Source of the DNA: Prototheca cutis
Taxonomy: Eukaryota; Chlorophyta; Trebouxiophyceae; Chlorellales; Chlorellaceae
Direction of reading: 5' to 3'
DNA length: 64,000 nt
Assembly (NCBI GenBank): GCA_002897115.2
Contig: BCIH01000014.1
Coordinates: 324,861-388,860 of the forward strand
Of this stretch, positions 54,683-64,000 are shown piece by piece. Made by a program: the position numbers and the translations under genes. How positions within the stretch are numbered: the stretch's first letter is position 1; each line of letters opens with the position of its first letter. The notes under the pieces are model-generated. The model saw nothing but the letters and a program-made list of their open reading frames with translations, was not told where the DNA came from and did not search any database.

Positions 54683-56142
54683 TCACTTGGAAGGCACACC
54701 TGCGGCCTGGAGTTCGGCCTTAAGCTCAGGCAACACCTGGAACAGGTCACCCACGAGTCCGTAATCGGCAACCTCAAAGATGGGCGCCTCGGCGTCGGTG
54801 TTGACCGCGACAATGCACTTTGCGTCTTTGATCCCGGCGACGTGCTGGATGGCGCCCGAGATGCCAAAGGCCATGTACAGGTCGGGCGCGACGACCTTGC
54901 CCGTCTGGCCCACCTGCAGGTCGTTGGCCACATACCCGGCGTCCACAGCGGCACGAGAGGCGCCGACAGCGCCGCCCAGCATGTCGGCCAGCTCCTCCAG
55001 CATGTGGAAGTTTTCAGAAGACTTGAGCGCACGGCCCCCCGACACCACCACGCGGGCCTGGGCCAGTTCGGGCCGGTCCGAAGTCGCGACTTCCTCGCCC
55101 ACCCACTCTGATGAACCGGCCGCATCGCGAGCCGCCTGCAGCTCTTCTGTGTCCACGGCTGTGACTGGGGCTGCATCAGCCCCGGTGCGCTCGGGAGCAG
55201 CAGCAAAAGCCGTCGTACGCACCGTCAACACCTGCAGATCCTGGGCCCCAGCGTCAACGGTGGCCAGCGCGTTGCCGGCATAGATGGGACGCTTGAACAG
55301 TGCCGGGCCCTGCACCTCCACCACGTCCGCCACCGCCTGCACGTCCAGCGCAGCCGCCACACGGGGCAGCAGATTGCGACCCTGAGAGCTGCTCGGCGCG
55401 AGAATGTGCGTGAACGCACGCCTGCGGGGGGAAGATGAAAGGACTGTTGTTGATTCTTGTTCTTGCTGGAGGAGGCGCTGTCATGGAGCATCGGTGGTGT
55501 ATATATGTGGCGCATTGACCAAATCCATCCATCAATCATAAAATCCATGCAGGGGGTCGCAAACCCATTCAACCAGCTCCCCGAGCCAAGCATTGCGACC
55601 CCAGCCCCCCACCACCACCAGCCCCTGAAACGTAACAAGTGTGTGCTCACTTCTTCTGCACCGCGGCGATCAGTGCGGCACCGGGCTCGGCGCGCACGTG
55701 GTCGAGGGCAGGGTCGTCCGCCGTCAGCACGCTCTCCACGCCCTCCAGGGTGGCGCCCTTGGCAGGGCCATCCCCCAACCCACTGCCTGCAAAGAGCAGG
55801 GTGATGGGCCCACCCAGGGCCCGCGCCGCAGTGACAGCCTGTGCCGTCGCAGGATCAAGTTTTCCTCCCTTTTGCTCCGCGATCACAAGTGAGCTCAGGC
55901 CCTGCGAGGCAGACAGAGCGGGGGACGGGGTAGGGACGCGGCCACCCTCGGCATGTCGTAAGCAACCCTGCGGCTGACAAGGAATGCCACCGCACTCGCG
56001 CTGTCGCGCTGATCCAGGACCCCAGTGAAGACTATCACTGCAACTCGAATCGGTGCATGAAATCGAAACACACCATGCGCTGCGTGGCGTAGGTCCATGC
56101 CGCGCGAGCCACAGGCGTGGCACGCAAAGTCACGAAACGCAT
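54683..56142 (-). CDS. ETFA: electron transfer flavoprotein subunit alpha, mitochondrial
   Basis: FAD-binding subunit of the matrix flavoprotein that passes electrons from acyl-CoA and amino-acid dehydrogenases to ETF:ubiquinone oxidoreductase. Three exons: 56074-56142, 55651-55901, 54683-55421; 352 residues. Exon 1 is a typical presequence ([20 protein letters not shown]). Then [54 protein letters not shown], the FAD domain [60 protein letters not shown] and [36 protein letters not shown]. Length and motif order are canonical. It is head-to-head with POLD1. Confidence 0.95.
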
Positions 56143-56601
56143 CTCCCAAAGACTCCGCGGCCCGTGCACAGCAGGCCCCTCGAGCCCAGACCCACAGCAA
56201 GAAGTATCTGCTCGATTATAAAATTACAACAAATATTAACTATTGCTGGCAGCGCGGGCTGTAACGCTTTCCCACTTGTTTTTGGCATGATTGGCCTGCA
56301 TGACCTGAAAATCGGCCCTGCCCGCGGACGACCTGGTCCGGATGGCGACCCACGTGGGTTTCCTTTGAATCTCATGAATCCCCGATCGTCAGAGGGGGGC
56401 CCAGGGATGAAACTTGCCGCATGCTCTCCTCGACACAGCAACGCATCATCGGTGCATGTCATTTGAATCGCCATTGCCTGGCCGCATCGGCAGATCATCC
56501 CGCTGAGAACAGTGGGATTCGAAACGAGCGGTGGGTGCGTGCGGTGTTGAGCTCGACGAGCATGTCCTAGCCGCGCCAGCACCCGCGCTCCCCCAGCAGA
56601 C
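56143..56601. promoter_or_regulatory. head-to-head spacer, ETFA / POLD1
   Basis: 459 bp between divergent start codons; no exon seen. Confidence 0.45.
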
Positions 56602-59600
56602 ATGTTGGGATCATCACAGAAGCGTGCTGCCGTCGTTATGGATGGACAAGAGAACCTTCCATCCAAGCGGGCGGCCCCGGACGTGGGTGGGGAGTCGCAG
56701 CCCACCCTGCTGGACGCCCTGGACGATCTGGACGATGCCCCAGAGCCCGTGGAGGTGGTGGATGAGGGGGTGCTCGGGGAGGCCGGCAGGAACTGGTGCA
56801 GACCCCCAGCCCCTGCCCTGAACCCCGACACTGACAGGCTGGGTGCGTGGTATCGGGTGGGGTTTTCAGTGAGCACTGCGCGTCAGATGCATGCTGCACT
56901 GGGTTCTTGAGATCCTTTTGGTGCAGCGGCGTGCAACCTCTCCAGTGCCTGGGCTGGCCCATGCCTGTGCCATGACATGCTCGACCGTCATGCCCCACTA
57001 TTCCAGTGTTCCAGCAGCTGGAGATTGATTACACGTCGGCCCCCTCCAACCGCCGATTCTACGGTGAGCAGCTCAAGGAAGCGCCCATCATCCGGATGTT
57101 TGGCGTCACCGAACATGGTAAGCCTGGATAACGCTGGCGTGGGACTGATTTGTTGTGTGTGTGTGTGTTTCTCTTTGTAGTAGAACTGTCTGTCCTGAAG
57201 CTATCATGGAGACTGAGGAGCTGAGAATTTTTCTGGCCGCCCACTCCCCCTGCAGGCAACAGTGTGTGCACGTTTGTGCACGGATTTGAGCCGTACTTTT
57301 TTGTCGAGTGCCCGCGCCCTGCCTTTAGCCCAGACGACTGCCGGTCGCTCAAGGAGCTCTTTGACGTGCGTAGGGTTTTCCTTTGGTAGGTAGACATCAT
57401 CCTGCTGCCGCATGCTGCACGATGACAAGCCCAGACCCCCACCCTTTTGTGAACCCCCTTTCCTGCTGCAGAACTTGTTGTCTAGCCGGGACCGGAGTGG
57501 GAACGGGCGGTGCTGCCTGCGGGTGGAGGTGGTCCAAGCACAGACCATGATGTTTTACCAGGCCACGACGGCGCGGCCGTTCCTGAAGATCACGCTCACG
57601 CTCCCAGGACTGGTGGCACCGGCACGGAGCCTGGTGGAGGGCGGTCTGTGGATGGAGTGGCTGGCCTGCCGCCTGGCCCAGACGACGTACGAGAGCAACG
57701 TGCTTTATGTGCTGCGCTTCATGGTCGATCACGGCATTGTCGGCGGCAACTGGGTCGAGTTGTCCCCGGGAAAGTACTCCTTGGTCCCCGCGCAGGCACG
57801 TAAATATCTGTGTGTGTGTGTGTCGGCAAGGGGATGGTCCTGTGTTGGGCTGGCCGTTAGGTGGATGCACACCACTCACGGCCGGCACCAGTCGTTGCTC
57901 ATCCCGCTTTGCCTGCCCTGCCCAACGACGAGCCCTGCAGGCCCAGACCTCGCACTGCCAGCTGGAAGCCCACATCGGCGTGGCAGACCTGATCAGCCAC
58001 GTGCCCGAAGGCGAATGGGCCAAACTGGCGCCTTTTCGAATCCTGTCTGTCGACATCGAGTGCCAGGGTCGCAAGGTGAGTGTCGCTTGGGGTCCTCAAA
58101 GAAGGCTCTCGTGCCTGTGCTGAACCGGTCCAAGGTTCACATGCTGCCCCCTGCACCTCTTCACACCCATGCGCGTACATGCAGGGTCATTTCCCAGAGG
58201 CGCAGCACGACCCCGTCATCCAGATCGCATCCATGGTCACGGAGATGGGCTCTACCACGCCAGCCGTGCGCAACATCATGACCCTGCGCAGCTGTGCTCC
58301 CATCGCCGGCGCAGGTGCGTCGGTGCTGAATTGATCCGACATGAATGCATGACGCTTCTTACAGCGCTTGCCAAAACCCTCTCACTCCCTCGCCCACAGA
58401 GGTGATGTCGTTTGAGGACGAGAGGTCGCTGCTGCTGCGGTGGCGGGACCTGGTGCTGGAGACGGACCCTGACATGATTATCGGGTATAACATCGTCAAC
58501 TTTGACCTGCCATACCTGCTGGACCGGGCGACGACCCTGGAGCTGCCGCAGTTTTGGGCGTGGGGCCGCATGCGTGGGCGGCGCTGCCGCGTCAAGGACG
58601 CCCGCTTCTCCAGTAAAGCCTACGGCACGCACGAGTACAAGGAGATTGGCATCGAGGGGCGCGTGCAGTTTGATCTCCTCCAAGCCATCCGCCGCGACCA
58701 CAACCTCTCCTCCTACAGCCTCAACTCTGGTGGGCTGGTTGTGTGGGGCGGTGGGGTGGGGGCCCGGTTTGTGTGGGGTGCGGGGCCTGGGCGGGTTGGA
58801 AATTGGGAGAGCCGTCTCCAGCCCCAGGTCCCTTGTACACGAACACACAACCATCCCCAAAAATATAAACTGCTGCAGTCTCGGCACATTTCTTGGGGGA
58901 GCAAAAGGAGGACGTGCACCACACGGACATCAGCACGCTGCAGGACGGCAATGCCGAAACGCGGCGGCGTCTGGCGGTGTACTGCCTCAAGGACGCCTAC
59001 CTGCCACAGCGCCTGCTGGACAAGCTGATGCTGATGTACAACTACGTGGAGATGGCACGTGTGACAGGCGTGCCACTGTCCTTTTTGCTGGCACGGGGCC
59101 AGAGCATCAAAGTCTTCTCCCAAATCCTGCGAAAAACACGGTCCCGTGGGCTCCTCGTGCCAAACATGAAGGTTGGTACTCCAGGGGGAAAGGGGGCCCT
59201 GGTGGCGGTTCATATTCACAGTGTCTTATCATCGTAGGCAGTCCTGCTTATCACTCCCCTTCTTCAAAAACAAAAACATGGCAGCGTGGCGGGCCTGCTG
59301 GGGAGGATGGCGTGGCGTACGAGGGTGCCACCGTTTTGGAGCCAAAGGCCGGGTACTACTCGACGCCCGTTGCAACACTGGATTTCGCGAGCCTGTACCC
59401 CAGCATCATGATGGCACACAACCTGTGCTACACGACGCTGCTGCCGCGGTCCACACACAACAGCTTCCCTGTCACTGGTTCTTCCCCTGCCGCCGTGGAG
59501 TCACCCAGCGGCGAACGGTTTGTGACGCCCAGGCTGCGGCCGGGCGTGCTGCCGGAGATCCTGCGCGAGCTGCTGGCGGCGCGCAAGCGTGCACGGAAAG

Positions 59601-61513
59601 AAATGGCGGCCGCGGAGGACCCCTTTGTCCGCGCCGTGCTCAACGGGCGCCAGCTGGCACTCAAGGTCTCGGCCAATTCCGTCTATGGCTTCACGGGGGC
59701 CACCCTCGGTGCACTGCCGTGCCTGGAAATCTCCTCCTCCGTCACCTCGTTTGGCCGTACCATGATTGAGGCCACCAGGTGCAGCATAGGGTTGCCTGTG
59801 CGCTCTGCGATGGGCATAAAACTTGCTCTTCCATCGCCTTTGACCCTACATCATTGCCCCCCCGTCCCCGCCAACCACCCCTGACCCTCAACAAACACTG
59901 ACAACAGGCAAAAGGTGATGGCGCACTTCAACAAGGCGAACGGGTACCCCGCGGATTCCGATGTCATCTATGGCGATACCGATTCCGTCATGGTCAACTT
60001 TGGCGTGCCCGACACGGCCATGGCCATGGCTCTGGGCCAGGAGGCCGCCGGCCTTGTGTCTGCCACATTTGCCGATCCCATCAAACTGGAGTTTGAAAAG
60101 GTACCCGTTGGGTGTGGTTCGGAAAGATTGGCCCGACACCACCTGGCCCTGATCCCCTCCCTGGCCCCCCTCTGCCATCCACCCCCAGCTCACCTCGATT
60201 CTTGCAACGCTCACCAGCCGGCACACCCACCCAACACTCCCAACAGGTTTACAATCCGTACTTGCTGATCAGCAAGAAGCGGTACGCGGGGCTGCTCTGG
60301 ACCAAGCCGGAAGCTTGGGACAAGATTGATACCAAGGGCATCGAGACGGTGCGCCGCGACAACTGTCTTCTGGTCCGCAACGTCGTGACCGAGTGCCTGG
60401 ATTTGATCCTGGTCAAGCGCGACCCCGAGGCAGCGGCGCAGTACGTCAGGGGCGTCATCGCCGACCTGCTCCAGAACAAGCTTGACCTCAGTCTCCTCGT
60501 CATCAGCAAGGTCAGCCGGGTTGGGCCCGGGCGGTCCGGCAGTCGTGAATTGGAGTTGGTCTTAGGGGCTGGCTGCGTTTCACATCCATGCCTGCAACAC
60601 ATCGCACCAGGGCTACCAACCGCCCTAGAATGCAGCCCTCCCCCAAACCCTACAATAACCAATTCCAAAACAGGGTTTGACCCAGGACGCCGGGGACTAT
60701 GATAACAAGGCGGCGCATGTGGAGCTGGCGAAGAAAATGAAAAAGCGCGACCCGGCGACGGCACCCGCGGTGGGTGACCGCGTGCCTTACGTCATCGTCA
60801 AGGCGGCGAAGGGCGCCAAGGCCTACGAAAAGGCAGAGGACCCACTGTACGCGCTGCGCCACGGCCTGCCCATCGATGCACAGCACTACCTTGACCACCA
60901 CCTGGCACAGCCGCTGCTGCGGCTGTTCGAGCCGTTGCTGAAAAACCCGCGTGAACTGTTCACGGGGGCGCACACGCGCACCATCACGCTGTCCACGCCG
61001 TCCTCGGCATCGGGAGGCATCATGCGCTTTGCCCAAAAGCGTGCCACGTGCCTGGGGTGCAAGGCTGCGCTGGGTGCCGGCGAGCGCACCCTCTGCAAGC
61101 ACTGCAAACCCAAGGTCTGTTTTGTTGACTGGCTTTTTAATTGTTGGGGGAATTTTTTAATTGTTGGGGGAATTTTTTCGTCGTGAGTAGTCGTTTGACT
61201 GGTCGTGCCGTGATTGGGCATGGACACGAGCTCTCCCCGAGTCGTCGTTCCAGCTTCCAACCAACTGAGCCTGGGCTGCTCAACCTCAAACAACCGACAG
61301 GCGGCGGAGATCGTGTGTCGGACGCTGGGCACCGTGAACGAGCTGGAGACGCAGTTTGCGGCGCTGTGGACGCAGTGCCAGCGGTGCCAGGGGTCGCTGC
61401 ACCAAGACGTGCTGTGCCGATCCCGCGACTGCCCCATCTTCTACCGCCGCATGAAGGTGCAAAAGGAGATGGGTGAAGCCGCGGCCTCCCTCGCCCGCAT
61501 CGACGACTGGTGA
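56602..61513 (+). CDS. POLD1: DNA polymerase delta catalytic subunit
   Basis: Lagging-strand replicative polymerase with 3'-5' proofreading. Thirteen exons: 56602-56842, 57007-57117, 57256-57365, 57472-57795, 57941-58075, 58185-58314, 58400-58729, 58879-59171, 59285-59778, 59908-60100, 60247-60510, 60674-61114, 61301-61513; 1092 residues. Exonuclease motifs: RILSVDIEC (about 299), [10 protein letters not shown] (about 385), YCLKDAYLP (about 493). Polymerase motifs: [11 protein letters not shown] (about 594), [13 protein letters not shown] (about 686), YGDTDSVM (about 745). CysA (CLGC...CKHC) and CysB (CQRC...CRSRDC, iron-sulphur site) close the protein. The intron after exon 4 appears to use a GC donor (CAG/GCACGT); this choice gives the spacing expected before CQLE. 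All phases agree. Confidence 0.96.
61141..61178 (+). repeat. 20-bp tandem duplication in POLD1 intron 12
   Basis: Two near-identical 20-bp units beginning TTGTTGGGGGAATTTTTT, just after the donor at 61115. Confidence 0.8.
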
Positions 61514-62111
61514 TCAGTCGGCTCGGTGCACGTGGGGGTGTGAAGGCCTGGCTGCTGTGGGCCGGTGCTTTGCCAGAGCCCGCTCCGGGCACGGGTGGGC
61601 CAGAGCGCCTCGCTGCTGCTCCTCAAAATGCTCGGCAGCTGTGGAGCCCTGTGAAGCCGCCCTGGGCATGACAAAAGGGTCCATACTGCAAAGAAGAAGA
61701 AACATCCAGGCACACAAAATGCACAGCAAACAAACATACGGTAGTAGATATTTCTTGAAGGGTTTTAAGCCTCAGATCATCAATCAGCGATGCAGATGGC
61801 CGGACGACCGGGGCCCCACCGGGCCCCCTGCACCTCCCAGGACGGAGGAGCAAACCGCGGGGGCCGCGCGGGTCGAGGTGACTCGGAATCGGGCTCCGTG
61901 ATCTCATTCCCTCACATCATCATGCGTCATTCACACATGCCAAACCACAAAGGGATACTTGCATTCGATTTTTTCTGATACCAACAGATCCATACATTTC
62001 GTTTCTAGAAGGTGTCGGCAGCCCCTGCGGAGTGCACACCGAAATCGGGAGCAACGCAAAACCCGCGGGCCGCTACCACACCCGACAGGAATCCCTGGCG
62101 AACTTCCCGCG
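61514..62111. promoter_or_regulatory. intergenic: POLD1 3' / PCCA 5'
   Basis: 598 bp between tandem genes; no exon seen. Presumed POLD1 3' UTR and PCCA promoter. Confidence 0.4.
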
Positions 62112-63931
62112 ATGCAAGTTCAGCAGCTGCGGAGACGCCTGCTGGGCGTCATCTCGGGTCATGTGGGCCAGGCCGTGTCCCCCGGCCTGCCGGCCTGGGC
62201 TGCAGCCTTTAGCACGACACCCCTGTCCATGGAGGCGCAGCAGGGCAAGACCCGCCTGTTCAACAAGCTGCTGATCGCCAACCGCGGGGAGATTGCCATT
62301 CGTGTCATGAAAACCGCCCGCAAGCTGGGTGCGCCGTGGGGCGAGGGGTTCTCGTCATAATGCACCCTGTCGCCGCGACGTGCCTCCCCCGGGCAGATGA
62401 GCAGATGCTCGGACACACCGGAGTTTCCGACATCGATGGGGAACTGTCGGGAGGGCACCGGGTCAACAGTGGGGTTAGCATCGTTTTCGCTCACCATCAC
62501 TCTTGGCGCTACTTAAAGGTCAACGTATTTCACTTACCGCTTGATTCTCTCCATCGCTGCACACACAGGCATTCCCACAGTGGCGGTGTACAGCGATGCG
62601 GATGCTTCGGCGGTGCATACTCGGTTTGCAGACGAGGCGGTGAACATTGGGCCCGCGCCGTCCACACAGTCATACCTGGACATGTACAAGATCCTGGACG
62701 TGATGAAGAAGACGGGCGCCGACGCCGTGCATCCGGGCTATGGATTTTTGTCAGAGAACGCTGCCTTTGCGCAGGCGGTGGAGGACGCCGGGCTCACGTT
62801 TGTGGGGCCGCCTCATCATGCCGTCCACGCCATGGGTGACAAGGTAGGCCTTCTTGGCCCTTTTCTGTGGCTGGATGGGATGTGCAATGCGCGACGTGGC
62901 CTACAAAGACGCAAAGAGAGCTGGAGCAAGATGATGAGCAAACAAACATGCATACATACATACATACATACAACATACAACATACATGCCTGCATGCAAC
63001 CCCACAAACAACAGGTGGAGAGTAAGAAGTTTGCGCATGCTGCAGGGGTCAATACGATCCCCGGATGGGCTGGAGTGGTCGAAGGACGGGACCATGCGGT
63101 GGAGCTTGCCCGCGAGATTGGGTTCCCCGTGATGGTCAAGGCTTCGGCGGGCGGTGGCGGCAAGGGCATGCGCATTGCTGTGGATGAAAAGGATCTGCTG
63201 GAGGAGTACGATCTGGCATCCCAGGAGGCGGCTTCGTCGTTTGGCGATTCACGCATGCTGATCGAAAAGTACATTGAGCAACCGCGGCACATCGAGATCC
63301 AGGTCATGGGCGACAAGCACGGCAATGTCGTTTATTTTCCTGAGCGCGAGTGCTCCATCCAGCGTCGCAACCAAAAGGTGATCGAGGAGGCGCCATCGCC
63401 CTTTGGCACACCGGAGCTGCGCAAGGCCATGGGCGAACAGGCCGTCCAGCTCTGCCATGCCGTGGGCTACCACTCGGCGGGAACCTGTGAATTCCTCGTC
63501 GACAAGCACCGCAACTTTTACTTCCTCGGTACGTGGCTGATGGTGGTGATGTTTGGGTTTTGTTGTTTGTGGCGGGGGGTAGTTGTGGGGGAGGTTGGGA
63601 AAGAGAGAGAGAGTGTGTGTGTGTGGGGGGGGGGGGGGGGTCTGCTTAGGGTTAGTGCCTCTGACTGGACCGCGGAGGCATCACCAAGTGCAGATGGATC
63701 ACTTGCAAAAACCATGTCAACACAAAAATGCACTACCCCACCACCTCACAGAGATGAACACGCGGCTGCAAGTGGAGCACCCAGTGACAGAGGCCATCAC
63801 CAAGCAGGACCTGGTGGAGCTCATGCTGCGCGTGGCAGCGGGTGAGAAGCTAGGCATCACGCAGGACGAAGCGTCGAAGGTCCACGGCTGGGCATTCGAG
63901 TCCCGCGTCTACGCCGAGGACCCCGCCCGTG
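62112..63931 (+). CDS. PCCA: propionyl-CoA carboxylase alpha subunit, partial (3' end beyond window)
   Basis: Biotin carboxylase subunit of the mitochondrial enzyme that converts propionyl-CoA to methylmalonyl-CoA. Four exons are in the window: 62112-62328, 62569-62843, 63015-63528, 63752-63931; about 395 residues, next exon outside. An Arg-rich presequence ([24 protein letters not shown]) precedes [53 protein letters not shown], the ATP-grasp loop [73 protein letters not shown] and [26 protein letters not shown] plus [13 protein letters not shown] fit propionyl-CoA carboxylase best; methylcrotonyl-CoA carboxylase is the alternative. The biotinyl domain is not visible. Confidence 0.88.
62948..62971 (+). 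repeat. CATA microsatellite in PCCA intron 2
   Basis: About six CATA units followed by related ACATACAA words, shortly before the acceptor of exon 3. Confidence 0.8.
63605..63640 (+). repeat. GA-GT-G(n) compound tract in PCCA intron 3
   Basis: GAGAGAGA, then GTGTGTGTGT, then about sixteen G, about 75-110 bp after the donor at 63529. Confidence 0.85.
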
Positions 63932-64000
63932 GTGGGTGGATGTTTTCTCGTCGTTTTTGTTTTATGCATCTATTTTTATTTGTGCATTTGTGAAGGGACG

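Noticed and set aside
1..64000. CRISPR arrays, operons, Shine-Dalgarno sites, tRNA or rRNA genes
   Set aside because: Sequence is eukaryotic nuclear with introns; no spaced direct repeats, cloverleaf or rRNA segment was recognised by eye. A tRNAscan-SE or Infernal run would settle the RNA genes.

Overview
This is a GC-rich (about 60%) eukaryotic nuclear window with no prokaryotic signals. Genes have short GT-AG introns (and two likely GC-AG introns) whose splicing restores known protein families exactly in frame. Sucrose-phosphate synthase, a histidinol dehydrogenase with a transit-like leader, two GPR1/FUN34/YaaH acetate-type transporters and a MOS1/PRRC2-type protein suggest a unicellular alga, most likely of the green lineage. 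A CFAP298-type axonemal dynein assembly factor points to cilia in at least one life stage. The species cannot be named from the sequence. Gene structures below were spliced by hand; exon ends are predictions whose phases agree and whose summed lengths divide by three.

Layout: sucrose-phosphate synthase (-, left end cut off), Fanzor-like repeat copy 1, mitochondrial carrier (-), LDAH-like lipase (-), GatB (+), TRAPPC8 (+), acetate transporter 1 (+), CstF-64 (-), ISD11/LYRM4 (+), cyclin (-), acetate transporter 2 (+), purple acid phosphatase (-), PIG-B (+), unknown protein (+), Pol alpha subunit B (-), RPB10 (+), Fanzor-like repeat copy 2, histidinol dehydrogenase (-), BAT2_N/MOS1-like protein (+), CFAP298-like (-), ALG6 (+), AGTRAP-like membrane protein (-), Fanzor-like repeat copy 3, ETF alpha (-), Pol delta catalytic subunit (+), propionyl-CoA carboxylase alpha (+, right end cut off). 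Many neighbours are head-to-head with 324-460 bp between start codons.

Functional themes: replication (POLA2, POLD1), mRNA 3' processing and transcription (CstF-64, RPB10, cyclin), ER glycosylation (PIG-B, ALG6), trafficking (TRAPPC8), mitochondrial metabolism (ETFA, PCCA, ISD11, GatB, carrier), acetate uptake, sucrose and histidine synthesis. These are housekeeping genes, not a cluster.

The most unusual signal is a dispersed repeat in three intergenic copies, all on the minus strand. Each carries a degraded C-terminal zinc-ribbon segment resembling Fanzor/TnpB RNA-guided nucleases, followed by a conserved non-coding tail with a strong GC hairpin. A second signal is that introns carry compound simple repeats with polarity: GT or T runs then G runs just after the donor, or C runs then A runs just before the acceptor.
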